Shown: in pieces, positions 1 to 6,980 of the stretch | Layout: every line of letters starts with the position of its first letter | How positions within the stretch are numbered: the first letter of the stretch is position 1 | NCBI GenBank assembly: GCA_946534775.1 | Contig: CAMNCZ010000032.1 | Location: 1-7,971, forward strand | Direction of reading: 5' to 3' | DNA from: an uncultured Eubacteriaceae bacterium | Lineage (GTDB): Bacteria; Bacillota; Clostridia; Lachnospirales; CAG-274 | Length of the DNA stretch: 7,971 nt | Translations under genes and position numbers: made by a program | The notes under the pieces: generated by a model | What the model saw: only the letters and a program-made list of their open reading frames with translations | What the model was told of the DNA's origin: nothing | Databases searched by the model: none

Positions 1-5
1 AAATT

Positions 6-782
6 TCAAACCTTTGTCAGATTTTTCAGCGCGCCGCTATTTTCCAAAAGCTTCAAAAACTTTTTATCGTTCATCTGCTCGTTTGTTATATATTCTCCGT
101 TATAAAACAAAGAATAGGTGGTTGTGGGAGTCGGCGCATTTTGTGCATCTTCCTTTTTGTTTATATGTATCGCTTTGAATTTTACACCCTGTTCTTTTGC
201 GGTATTTTCAAGCATCGGCACATATTTTGCATTGAAAGGACATTGGCTTGTATAATAAAGTTCATACCCCTCCCCGTTTGTATGCGGATGTTTTGCACAT
301 TCTTTAAATTTTGGCTTTTCCGCACTTTTATCAAACGGCAGATACCATAATTGCACCGCATTATCGGCCTCGTCACAAACCTCAAAACCTTTATGTTTTA
401 AAAATTTCGGGTCTGCCAGAAACGGTCTTTTCTTTGATGCTGCAAGTATACACAAACCCTTCTTCCCTTTTTGCTTGCTGTCGGTTATACATTCGTTCAG
501 CAAATCATTTGAATATCCGTGTCCCTTGAACGAACCCGACACCCAAAGGCAGTCTATATAAATATAACCGTCCGCAATAATTGGTATCCACGCATTTTCC
601 GCAGGAATGTACTCAATAAAGCATTTGCCTCTCTCTACACTTTTCAAAAATACAAGTCCGTCAGCAAAGCGCTCCGAAAGCCAGCTTTTTTTGGATGCGA
701 CCTGAATATCCCTGTTATTTGAGATGGCGCAGCAAATATGTTCCGTTTCTATATTTTCTTTTGTGAGTTTTATATATTCCAT
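6..782 (-). CDS. yoaP: YoaP-type GNAT N-acetyltransferase with thioredoxin-like C-terminal domain
   Basis: This 258-aa protein resembles Bacillus YoaP: a GNAT domain at about 1-150 followed by the YoaP C-terminal domain at about 160-250. In the GNAT part, strand IYIDCLWVSG leads into an acetyl-CoA loop with GHGYS at 87-91. The C-terminal part begins like a thioredoxin/glutaredoxin fold, YYTSQCPFNAKYV at 176-188. It has only one cysteine (C181) in place of a CxxC pair, and the later TPTTTYSLFYNGEYIT segment could supply the cis-Pro turn. The substrate is unknown for this family as far as I know; the gene symbol reflects family resemblance, not proven orthology. The ATG at 782 follows tetR by 10 nt, with the SD AAGGAG overlapping the tetR stop, so the two genes are co-transcribed. 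The stop TGA is at 6-8, and no terminator is visible in the five remaining bases. Confidence 0.85.
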   Translation of the reverse strand: MEYIKLTKENIETEHICCAISNNRDIQVASKKSWLSERFADGLVFLKSVERGKCFIEYIPAENAWIPIIADGYIYIDCLWVSGSFKGHGYSNDLLNECITDSKQKGKKGLCILAASKKRPFLADPKFLKHKGFEVCDEADNAVQLWYLPFDKSAEKPKFKECAKHPHTNGEGYELYYTSQCPFNAKYVPMLENTAKEQGVKFKAIHINKKEDAQNAPTPTTTYSLFYNGEYITNEQMNDKKFLKLLENSGALKNLTKV

Positions 783-792
783 AGCGATCTCC

Positions 793-1446
793 TTAATCCG
801 ATTTTTTCGGCCTAAAATAATAATCCTCTACATTTCCGGGCATTTCAATATCACTGTTTGGTATTATCCCTGTACGTTCATCCTGCGGAAAATGCAGGCT
901 TATCAGCAAACTTCTGCACAATAGTCCCAACCTTTGCGCAATATCCTCATCCGAAAATCTCAGTGTTTCGCTTGCACACATTGTAGCTATGCCGTGTGCA
1001 TACAGCCACATATTTCCATACAGCCACATAGATTTTTCGCGGTCAATGCCGAAAGTTTCGGAAATAGCATCAAGCACAGTATTCAAATGTCCCTCGTTAT
1101 CAAGAAAAGCCGACATATCATCATTTTGCGTTTTACGCATAAACAACAGCCTGAATAAACTGGGTTCTTCAAGTGCAAATTTGATATAAGCCATTGCAAA
1201 CCCTTTAAACGCAGGTATCATTGCAAGCCCTTTCTCGGCATATTCATTATAAAGCACACGCGCCTGCTCTGCCGCAGCATTTCTCAACTCTTCCAAGGTG
1301 GAAAAATAATTGAACAACGGCCGTGTTGAGGTTTCAAGTTTTTTTGCTATCGCCTGCGCGGTTATATGTTCTATGTCGCTTTCGCGTATTATATCCAGCG
1401 CAGCATTTACAATATCCATTCGGCTAAATTTTGGTTTCGGCGGCAT
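793..1446 (-). CDS. TetR/AcrR family transcriptional regulator
   Basis: This is a 217-aa one-component regulator with an N-terminal TetR-type DNA-binding domain at about 8-55. The recognition region reads TAQAIAKKLETSTRPLFNYFST at 29-50, in two visible parts: the helix TAQAIAKKLE and the pattern RPLFNYF. The C-terminal ligand-binding part has EEPSLFRLLFM at about 93-103 and a W-x-x-x-HGIA segment at 147-154, which suggests a WHG-type (TetR_C_33-like) domain; this subfamily call is tentative. The ATG at 1446 has AGGAG at 1456-1460, nine nt upstream. It lies under a consensus promoter carrying an inverted repeat, so autorepression is likely. The acetyltransferase 10 nt downstream is the obvious co-regulated partner. 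The ligand cannot be predicted from the sequence. Confidence 0.9.
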   Translation of the reverse strand: MPPKPKFSRMDIVNAALDIIRESDIEHITAQAIAKKLETSTRPLFNYFSTLEELRNAAAEQARVLYNEYAEKGLAMIPAFKGFAMAYIKFALEEPSLFRLLFMRKTQNDDMSAFLDNEGHLNTVLDAISETFGIDREKSMWLYGNMWLYAHGIATMCASETLRFSDEDIAQRLGLLCRSLLISLHFPQDERTGIIPNSDIEMPGNVEDYYFRPKKSD

Positions 1447-1464
1447 TTTGCAAGTCTCCTTTTG

Positions 1465-1506
1465 TTATGCAATATTTATTATGTAACATTCATTATACAA
1501 CAAACA
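1465..1506. repeat. Three tandem 14-bp direct repeats in tetR leader
   Basis: TTATGCAATATTTA (1465-1478), TTATGTAACATTCA (1479-1492) and TTATACAACAAACA (1493-1506) follow one another without a gap, with TTAT, AA and a terminal A conserved. They run from the -10 box to just before the SD of tetR. They could be extra regulator half-sites or chance AT-rich repetition. Confidence 0.4.
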
Positions 1507-1520
1507 TTGTATTTTGTCAA
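1492..1520 (-). promoter_or_regulatory. Consensus sigma-A promoter for tetR-yoaP unit
   Basis: On the minus strand a -35 box TTGACA (complement of 1515-1520) and a -10 box TATAAT (complement of 1492-1497) are separated by exactly 17 nt. Both hexamers match the consensus perfectly. AT-rich DNA lies upstream of the -35 box. Transcription is expected to start near 1485, giving a leader of about 40 nt to the tetR ATG. Such a strong promoter in front of a TetR gene implies that repression is needed. Confidence 0.85.
1495..1512. promoter_or_regulatory. Candidate TetR-type operator (inverted repeat)
   Basis: ATACAA, six bases, then TTGTAT form a perfect 6+6 bp inverted repeat. It covers part of the promoter spacer and the upstream half of the -10 box, so a bound dimer would block RNA polymerase. 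The size and position fit TetR-family operators. That this regulator binds here is inference from the adjacency alone. Confidence 0.5.
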
Positions 1521-1546
1521 TCCTATTTTATAAATCTTTTAAAATC

Positions 1547-1591
1547 AAAAAAACGCCTGTCGACAGGGTCCGTACTCTGTTTCGGCAAGCG
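1547..1591 (-). terminator. Intrinsic terminator after rimI
   Basis: On the minus strand an outer stem CGCTTG/CAGGCG (1586-1591 with 1554-1559) can enclose an inner stem ACAG/CTGT. It is followed directly by seven T residues (complement of 1547-1553). It lies 32 nt past the rimI stop and separates the repair/t6A block from the tetR promoter. One arm contains the self-complementary 12-mer CCTGTCGACAGG (1556-1567), which could form an alternative small hairpin. Confidence 0.75.
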
Positions 1592-1623
1592 CATTATAAA
1601 ATATATTTCTATTATTCAACACC

Positions 1624-2094
1624 TTACAGCCATTCTTCCATCGGGATAAGATAATTCCACATAAGATAAGCATCTTCGTTGTTATCTGAATAATATTTTT
1701 TTCTTTCACCCGTAACAACAAAACCGTGTTTTTCATAAAGATTTTTGGCGGCGATATTGCTTACACGCACCTCAAGTGTAACGCCAAGCATTTCTTTTTC
1801 CTCTGCCGTCTGCATAATTTTTCCTACTATAGCATCCCCGACACCCATTCTTCTGTACTGCGGCGCTACTGCAATATTGGTTATATGACCCTCCGTAACA
1901 ACGTGCCACATACCGCCGTACCCCGCAACTTTGCCGTCGATAAGTGCGGTATAATAGTACTTCATAAGGCTGAACAGTTCTTCCTGCATAGACTGTCTTG
2001 ACCACGGCACCGCAAAACAGGCATTTTCAATTTTCATAACCTCGTCAAGGTCCTCATATCGCATTTCCCTGACCCGAATATCCGCTTTTGTCAT
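1624..2094 (-). CDS. rimI: Ribosomal protein S18-alanine N-acetyltransferase RimI
   Basis: This is a GNAT-fold enzyme that transfers acetyl from acetyl-CoA to a protein N-terminus. RimI acts on the N-terminal Ala of ribosomal protein S18 in E. coli, and related enzymes may have wider targets. The protein is 156 aa. It has the RimI-typical opening (IRVREMRYEDLDEV, then ENACFAVPWS), the acetyl-CoA pyrophosphate-binding loop RRMGVG at about 81-86 after the strand ITNIAVAP, and the family signature LEVRVSN...LYEKHGF followed by RKKYYSDNNEDA. The order tsaE-tsaB-rimI supports RimI over a generic GNAT. The start overlaps the tsaB stop (ATGA) and only a weak SD is seen, so coupled translation is likely. 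It is the last gene before an intrinsic terminator. tsaD, a frequent next gene, is absent here. Confidence 0.93.
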   Translation of the reverse strand: MTKADIRVREMRYEDLDEVMKIENACFAVPWSRQSMQEELFSLMKYYYTALIDGKVAGYGGMWHVVTEGHITNIAVAPQYRRMGVGDAIVGKIMQTAEEKEMLGVTLEVRVSNIAAKNLYEKHGFVVTGERKKYYSDNNEDAYLMWNYLIPMEEWL

Positions 2095-2774
2095 AGACCC
2101 ATTTCCCTTTCAGCCTGTGATTTTCTTAAATAAATTATCTCAAACTCATCGCCCGTTACCGCTTTGTCGGTCATTGATGCCGCAAGCACACCTACGCAGG
2201 CCGCACGCTGCATATTTGCGCAGGCAGGTGCGAAACAATGGTTTTTGTTGAATTGGAGGATTTTGTCCTTGAAAACAGGTACTCCGTCACCAAGAAAAAC
2301 TGCGGAATCGGTGATCTCCGCAAGATTTTCCAAAACCACATTTATATCCTCTGCCATATATTCGCTGAGTTTTTCGAGTTTACCGTCGGATGTTTGAAAA
2401 AATCCCGTATAGACCTGGTTTCTTCTGGCATCCATTATAGGCACTATCACCTTTTCGCTGTACGGCAGATTATATGCAAGCGCATCGAGTGTCGGTACGG
2501 GTATCAGCTTTTTGCCAAGCCCGTGCGCAAGCCCTTTCGCCGTTGCCGCACCTATCCTTAACCCCGTAAAGGAGCCGGGACCCGATGCACAGGCAATATA
2601 ATCAAGCGTTTTCAGATCAAGTTCAATTTCTTTGCATATACACTCTATCATAGGCATAAGTGTCTGCGAATGTGTTTTTTTGTAATTAAGAGTAAACTCC
2701 GCTATAGTTTTTTCGTCCTCAGTAACAGCTGCCGAAGCCACAAGCCCCGTCGAATCCAAAGCAAGAATCTTCAT
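2091..2774 (-). CDS. tsaB: tRNA t6A37 threonylcarbamoyltransferase complex subunit TsaB
   Basis: TsaB is the scaffold paralog of TsaD. It dimerises with TsaD and is needed for t6A formation, but it is not itself the catalyst. The protein is 227 aa, a normal length for bacterial TsaB. It starts with the ASKHA-type strand ILALDSTG and has the hallmark GPGSFTGLRIG at about 65-75. It ends with the typical tail IIYLRKSQAERE. The ATG follows the tsaE stop after 1 nt, with a GAGGT-like SD inside the end of tsaE. The TGA shares 4 nt (ATGA) with the start of rimI. No frameshift or missing block is visible. Confidence 0.96.
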   Translation of the reverse strand: MKILALDSTGLVASAAVTEDEKTIAEFTLNYKKTHSQTLMPMIECICKEIELDLKTLDYIACASGPGSFTGLRIGAATAKGLAHGLGKKLIPVPTLDALAYNLPYSEKVIVPIMDARRNQVYTGFFQTSDGKLEKLSEYMAEDINVVLENLAEITDSAVFLGDGVPVFKDKILQFNKNHCFAPACANMQRAACVGVLAASMTDKAVTGDEFEIIYLRKSQAEREMGL

Positions 2775-2775
2775 A

Positions 2776-3192
2776 TCATTTTACCTCTATTTTTCTGTAG
2801 TCAATACCTTTTTCAAGGTCTTTTTCTATATTTATCCAAACGGCATTATCGGGTATAAGTTCCTTTATCAGGCCTGCCCACTCGATAAGACAGACACCGT
2901 CACCGAAAATATACTCTTCAAAACCTATATCATACATTTCCTCTATATCGCCTATCCTGTAAACATCAAAATGATAAAACGGCAGGCTGCCTTCATATTC
3001 GTTTACAATGGTGAAGGTCGGACTTGTAATATGTTCGTCAATGCCAAGGCCCTTTGCAAAACCCTTTGTAAAGACCGTTTTGCCAACGCCCAGATCGCCG
3101 CAAAGGCAATAAATACTACCTTTTTCAGCCTTTTTTGCCATATCCCGTGCAAAGGCATAAGTCTCGTTTTCGGAAAAAACTTCTTTTATCAT
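2776..3192 (-). CDS. tsaE: tRNA t6A37 biosynthesis ATPase TsaE
   Basis: TsaE is the small P-loop ATPase that supports turnover of the TsaB-TsaD complex, which installs N6-threonylcarbamoyl on A37 of ANN-decoding tRNAs. At 138 aa the length is slightly short of typical (about 150) but complete. Visible motifs are Walker A GDLGVGKT at 32-39 (K38, T39), the switch-like SPTF at 57-60, HFDVYR at 74-79, and the conserved EW pair at 104-105. The ATG start has GGGAG at 3200-3204, 7 nt upstream. The 33-nt gap from recQ contains no clear promoter or terminator. The stop is 1 nt from the tsaB start, as expected for the classic tsaE-tsaB-rimI cluster of Gram-positive bacteria. The protein is expected to be cytosolic. 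Confidence 0.96.
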   Translation of the reverse strand: MIKEVFSENETYAFARDMAKKAEKGSIYCLCGDLGVGKTVFTKGFAKGLGIDEHITSPTFTIVNEYEGSLPFYHFDVYRIGDIEEMYDIGFEEYIFGDGVCLIEWAGLIKELIPDNAVWINIEKDLEKGIDYRKIEVK

Positions 3193-3225
3193 TGTTATTC
3201 TCCCGTTTAAAAATTGTACAAAAAT

Positions 3226-5067
3226 TCAGTTATTTCTTATATATTCTCTTATACAGGCGCAGAAATCATCACCGTATTTTTGCGCTTTAAGCCTGCCGAC
3301 ACCCGACACATTCAAAAACTGCATATTGTCCGTCGGCCTTTTCCTGCACATATCCCTTAAAGCGGCATCGGAAAATACGATATAGGCAGGCACTTTTTCC
3401 TCCTTTGCAAGTTCCGCACGCAGTTCTTTAAGCTTGGCAAAAAGCGTATAATCGATATCGTATACGGTCGATATCTTTTTTTGTTCTTCTGTAAGTGTCT
3501 TTTTGTGCTTCATAGTAAGCTGCTTTTTTTGCTTTACTATTTCAGGTGAAAATTCCGTTATATCAATAAGCTGATATTCACCGTTTTCCGACAAATATTT
3601 CTGCTCGATAAGGAAAGAGATTATCTCATAAATATAGTCTTTCGGCGAATTTGACATTATGCCGTAGGTACTTAACTCTGACATACCGCTTTGCATAACT
3701 TTTTGATTTTTTGACCCCATCAATATATCGGCTATCATAGCGCGGCCGTATTTTTTGCCCTTTTGTTTTATGCGGTAAACGCAGGAAACTATTTTCTGTG
3801 CCTCTATCGTTATATCCACCGCATCAAAATCCGACAGACAGTTTGAACAATTACCGCAATAGTCGGGTGCCGTATCACCGAAATATTTTAAAATAAATTT
3901 CCTGTAACAATCGGTAGTTCTACAGTAGTCCGTAATTTTATTAAGGCGCATTATATCCTTTTTGCGGATATCCTCGCGCATTTTATCGGTAAGTTCGGGG
4001 TTTATGTCATCCGAGTTGTCTATAAGAAAACGGTTAGTGCGCACATCTGCCGCGCTGTATAGCATTATACATTCGGCCTCACTGCCGTCACGGCCTGCCC
4101 TGCCCGCTTCCTGATAATAGCTTTCTATATTTTTAGGCATATTATAATGTATGACAAGCCCCACATTTGACTTGTCTATACCCATACCGAAAGCATTTGT
4201 TGCGACCATTATGTTTTTGCGGTCGTATATAAAATCTTCCTGATTTTTTCTGCGTTCGGCATCACCGAGACCTGCGTGATAACGTGTTGCGTTAAATCCC
4301 TCGGCGCAGAGTTTTGCGCATACCTCCTCTGTCTTTTTACGGGTAAGGCAGTAAACAATAACACATTTATCCTTGTTGTTTTGCAGTATCCCCGAAAGTT
4401 TTTCGTATTTTTTCTTGGGATTGTATACGGTAAAACGCAGGTTTCGTCTGTCAAAACCGCTGACCGCCTCAAACGGGTCGTTAAGTTTTAAAAGTTTTTT
4501 GATATCCTGCCTTACCTGCTCGGTCGCGGTCGCCGTAAACGCGCTTATAACAGGCCTTTGCGGCAGCTTGTCCACAAACTCGGCTATTTTAAGATAACTT
4601 GGTCTGAAATCCTGCCCCCACTGCGATATACAGTGTGCCTCGTCAACCGTCACCTGCGCTATCTTCACCTGCTGTGCCATATTTAAAAAGCCTTCCGTCA
4701 AAAGCCGTTCGGGTGCCGCGTACAGTATCTCCAAATCGCCCTCATAAAGCGCACGATAAGTCTGTTTTGCCTGTTCTGCGGTGAGAGAACTGTTTATCAG
4801 CCCCGCCCGTACACCCGACTGCCAAAGCGCATTGACCTGGTCTTTCATAAGCGAGATGAGCGGCGATATAACTATCGTAAGCCCGTCAAGCATAAGCGCG
4901 GGCACCTGATAACAAACAGATTTTCCCGCGCCCGTCGGCATAACGCCAAGCACATCACGTCCCGTTAAAACTGCCTTTACCAAATCTTCCTGGTCCCCGC
5001 GAAACGACGTATGTCCAAAATATTCTTTTAAAACTTTATCTGCATTTAAAATTTCGCTTTCTGTCAC
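3226..5067 (-). CDS. recQ: ATP-dependent DNA helicase RecQ
   Basis: RecQ is a 3'-5' superfamily 2 helicase acting in recombination and stalled-fork repair. At 613 aa it has the full bacterial layout. The N-terminal motif 0 (FRGDQ) is at 22-26, Walker A GAGKS at 46-50, the DEAH box at 142-145, the SAFTATA motif at 175-181, and motif VI (QEAGRAGRDG) at about 319-328. The RecQ zinc site comprises C387, C404, C407 and C410. A winged-helix RQC region spans about 415-510, and a single HRDC domain spans about 541-610. The start is GTG at 5067, overlapping the uvrC stop as GTGA. A strong SD AGGGGG (5073-5078) lies 5 nt upstream inside uvrC, which argues for translational coupling. Pairing with uvrC is functionally sensible because both act on damaged DNA. 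All key motifs are intact. Confidence 0.97.
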   Translation of the reverse strand: MTESEILNADKVLKEYFGHTSFRGDQEDLVKAVLTGRDVLGVMPTGAGKSVCYQVPALMLDGLTIVISPLISLMKDQVNALWQSGVRAGLINSSLTAEQAKQTYRALYEGDLEILYAAPERLLTEGFLNMAQQVKIAQVTVDEAHCISQWGQDFRPSYLKIAEFVDKLPQRPVISAFTATATEQVRQDIKKLLKLNDPFEAVSGFDRRNLRFTVYNPKKKYEKLSGILQNNKDKCVIVYCLTRKKTEEVCAKLCAEGFNATRYHAGLGDAERRKNQEDFIYDRKNIMVATNAFGMGIDKSNVGLVIHYNMPKNIESYYQEAGRAGRDGSEAECIMLYSAADVRTNRFLIDNSDDINPELTDKMREDIRKKDIMRLNKITDYCRTTDCYRKFILKYFGDTAPDYCGNCSNCLSDFDAVDITIEAQKIVSCVYRIKQKGKKYGRAMIADILMGSKNQKVMQSGMSELSTYGIMSNSPKDYIYEIISFLIEQKYLSENGEYQLIDITEFSPEIVKQKKQLTMKHKKTLTEEQKKISTVYDIDYTLFAKLKELRAELAKEEKVPAYIVFSDAALRDMCRKRPTDNMQFLNVSGVGRLKAQKYGDDFCACIREYIRNN

Positions 5068-6929
5068 TTTATCCCCCTGAAGAAATTATAGACCTGTTCG
5101 GCCGCTTTTATATTCATACCATCGGCCTGCGCAAGTTCTTCGACCTCTGCGGCCTTTATGGCATTTATATCGCCAAAGTGTGCCATAAGCGCCTTTCGCC
5201 TTTTTTCACCTACACCCGGGATATCCTCCAGAATACTGTGTATCTGCTTTTGCGCACGCAGTTTTCTGTGATATTCAATGGCAAAACGGTGTACTTCGTC
5301 TTGTATCCTTGTTATCAGCTTAAAAGCCTCGCTGTGCGGTGACATAATATACTCTTTGCCGTCATATATAAGCCCGCGCGTGCGGTGATGATCGTCTTTT
5401 ACCATACCGCATACAAGCACATTTACACCCACATTGTCAAGCGCAGTCTGCACCGATTTCATCTGGCCTTTGCCGCCGTCCGTAAAAATAGCATCGGGCA
5501 GTTTATCAAAACCCGTTTTTTGGCTTTCACCGCTGTTTTCGTTGATATATCGCGTAAAGCGCCTTGTTATCACTTCCTCCATAGAGGCATAATCATCGGC
5601 GCCTATAACGCTTTTTATTTTAAATTTTCTGTAATCGCTGCGTTTCGGTTTGCCCTGTTCAAACACGACCATTGCGCCTATATTCTGAAAGCCCTGTGTA
5701 TTTGAAATATCATAGCTTTCTATCCTGTTCAGATCAAAATCCAGCCCAAGCAGCTGCTTTATTTCTTCAAGCGCACCCAAAGTCTGCTTATATTCGCGTT
5801 TAAGTCGGTTGCCCGTGCGCTCCAGCACCACTTTGGCATTTTCCTGTGCAAGGTGTACAAGATTGTGTCTCTCGCCTTTCTGCGGGATCAGGATATTTAC
5901 CCTCTGCCCCTTTACCTGCGACAGCCAGCTGCTGATAAGTTCAAAATCGTCTATATCACACTGCAAAATGATCTCTTTTGGGATATACGGCGTACCGCTG
6001 TAAAACTGCTTTACAAAATCGGTCATAAGTTCCTTGTCGTCGGTGTCGGGTGTACACTCGGGCATAAAACTTTCCCTCCCCGTTATCACGCCGCCGCGTA
6101 TAAAAAATACTTGAAAAACAACATCATCATTTTGCCGAACAAAGGCAATTACATCGCGGTTGTTCTCCGTCATATTCTCTATTATCTGGCGCTCCGATAT
6201 TTTCTTTATTGCACCGATAATATCGCGGTACTCCGCAGCCTTTTCAAACTCAAGGTTTTCCGAGGCATCTTCCATTTTCTGCTGAAATTCCTCAATGATC
6301 TCTTTTGTTTTGCCGTTAAGAAAATCCAGCACTTTTTCGATATATCCGTTATATTCTTCCGTACTTATCAGCCTTGCGCAGGGCGCCTTGCACCTGCCTA
6401 TATGGTAATTCAGGCAGGGCCGCTCCCTGTCGATATCGCGCGGAAAGGATTTCTGACAGCTTCTTATGGGGTATAGCCTGTGTATAAGTTCTATCGTCTC
6501 CTTTACCGCGATCCCCGATGTATAAGGTCCGAAATATTTTGCCTTGTCCTTTAAATGCCTGCGTGTGGTAAAAACCCGCGGATACATCTCGTTTACGGTC
6601 ACTTTTATATAAGGATAGGTCTTATCATCTTTTAAAAGTATATTGTAGTGAGGGTCGTACTTTTTTATAAGGTTGTTTTCAAGTATAAGCGCCTCTACCT
6701 CGTTATTGGTGACTATATATTCAAAAGCCGCTATATTTTCGACCATTTTAAGCACTTTTACCGAGTGCTGCTTGTTTTTTTGAAAATACTGCCTTACCCT
6801 GTTTTTTAAAATTTTGGCTTTGCCGACATAAATTATCTCGTCATCTTCGTTTTTCATAAGATAAACACCCGGCTGATCGGGCAGTTTTTTAAGTTCTTCG
6901 GCAAGATTGAATGTACTGTTTATATCCAA
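5064..6929 (-). CDS. uvrC: UvrABC system protein C (excinuclease subunit C)
   Basis: UvrC makes both the 3' and 5' incisions around bulky DNA lesions after UvrA and UvrB have loaded, in the cytoplasm. At 621 aa it has normal family length. The GIY-YIG nuclease is at about 18-95 (GVY at 21-23, YVG at 34-36, the conserved RVRQYF stretch, EALILE at 79-84). A four-cysteine set at C158, C172, C180 and C184 matches the position known to hold an Fe-S cluster in E. coli UvrC. The UVR UvrB-binding helix pair is at about 205-245. The RNase H-like nuclease has candidate catalytic D407 (YDISNTQG), D445/D446 (GADDYASM), D484 (DGGKGQ) and H547 (EVHRFAI). Helix-hairpin-helix motifs fill about 565-620. The start is TTG at 6929, with AGGAG at 6940-6944 ten nt upstream; no later Met would keep the N-terminal GIY-YIG region. 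The stop overlaps recQ by 4 nt. Confidence 0.97.
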   Translation of the reverse strand: MDINSTFNLAEELKKLPDQPGVYLMKNEDDEIIYVGKAKILKNRVRQYFQKNKQHSVKVLKMVENIAAFEYIVTNNEVEALILENNLIKKYDPHYNILLKDDKTYPYIKVTVNEMYPRVFTTRRHLKDKAKYFGPYTSGIAVKETIELIHRLYPIRSCQKSFPRDIDRERPCLNYHIGRCKAPCARLISTEEYNGYIEKVLDFLNGKTKEIIEEFQQKMEDASENLEFEKAAEYRDIIGAIKKISERQIIENMTENNRDVIAFVRQNDDVVFQVFFIRGGVITGRESFMPECTPDTDDKELMTDFVKQFYSGTPYIPKEIILQCDIDDFELISSWLSQVKGQRVNILIPQKGERHNLVHLAQENAKVVLERTGNRLKREYKQTLGALEEIKQLLGLDFDLNRIESYDISNTQGFQNIGAMVVFEQGKPKRSDYRKFKIKSVIGADDYASMEEVITRRFTRYINENSGESQKTGFDKLPDAIFTDGGKGQMKSVQTALDNVGVNVLVCGMVKDDHHRTRGLIYDGKEYIMSPHSEAFKLITRIQDEVHRFAIEYHRKLRAQKQIHSILEDIPGVGEKRRKALMAHFGDINAIKAAEVEELAQADGMNIKAAEQVYNFFRGIK

Positions 6930-6980
6930 ATTTTATCTGCTCCTGTTTGGGCATACCGTTTATATGTTTTGGGCACCCTT

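Noticed and set aside
1556..1567. 12-bp perfect palindrome CCTGTCGACAGG as a separate operator
   Set aside because: It lies inside the terminator arm right before the T run and is better explained as part of that structure; it is also upstream of the tetR promoter elements.
2238..2561. Plus-strand open frame of 107 codons
   Set aside because: It is antisense to tsaB. It shows no family motif and looks like a shadow of the real gene.
3193..3225. Possible promoter in the recQ-tsaE gap
   Set aside because: The AT-rich stretch contains no pair of -35 and -10 boxes with suitable spacing; it is best read as a simple intercistronic gap with an SD.
5853..6476. Plus-strand open frame of 207 codons
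   Set aside because: It lies wholly antisense to uvrC, whose catalytic and cysteine motifs are intact. The translation has no recognisable domain.
6946..6975. Direct repeat TTTGGGCA (6946-6953 and 6968-6975) before uvrC
   Set aside because: Two copies of 8 bp are easily due to chance. The possible GGGTG/TGCCC pairing has only three firm base pairs plus wobbles and no T run.
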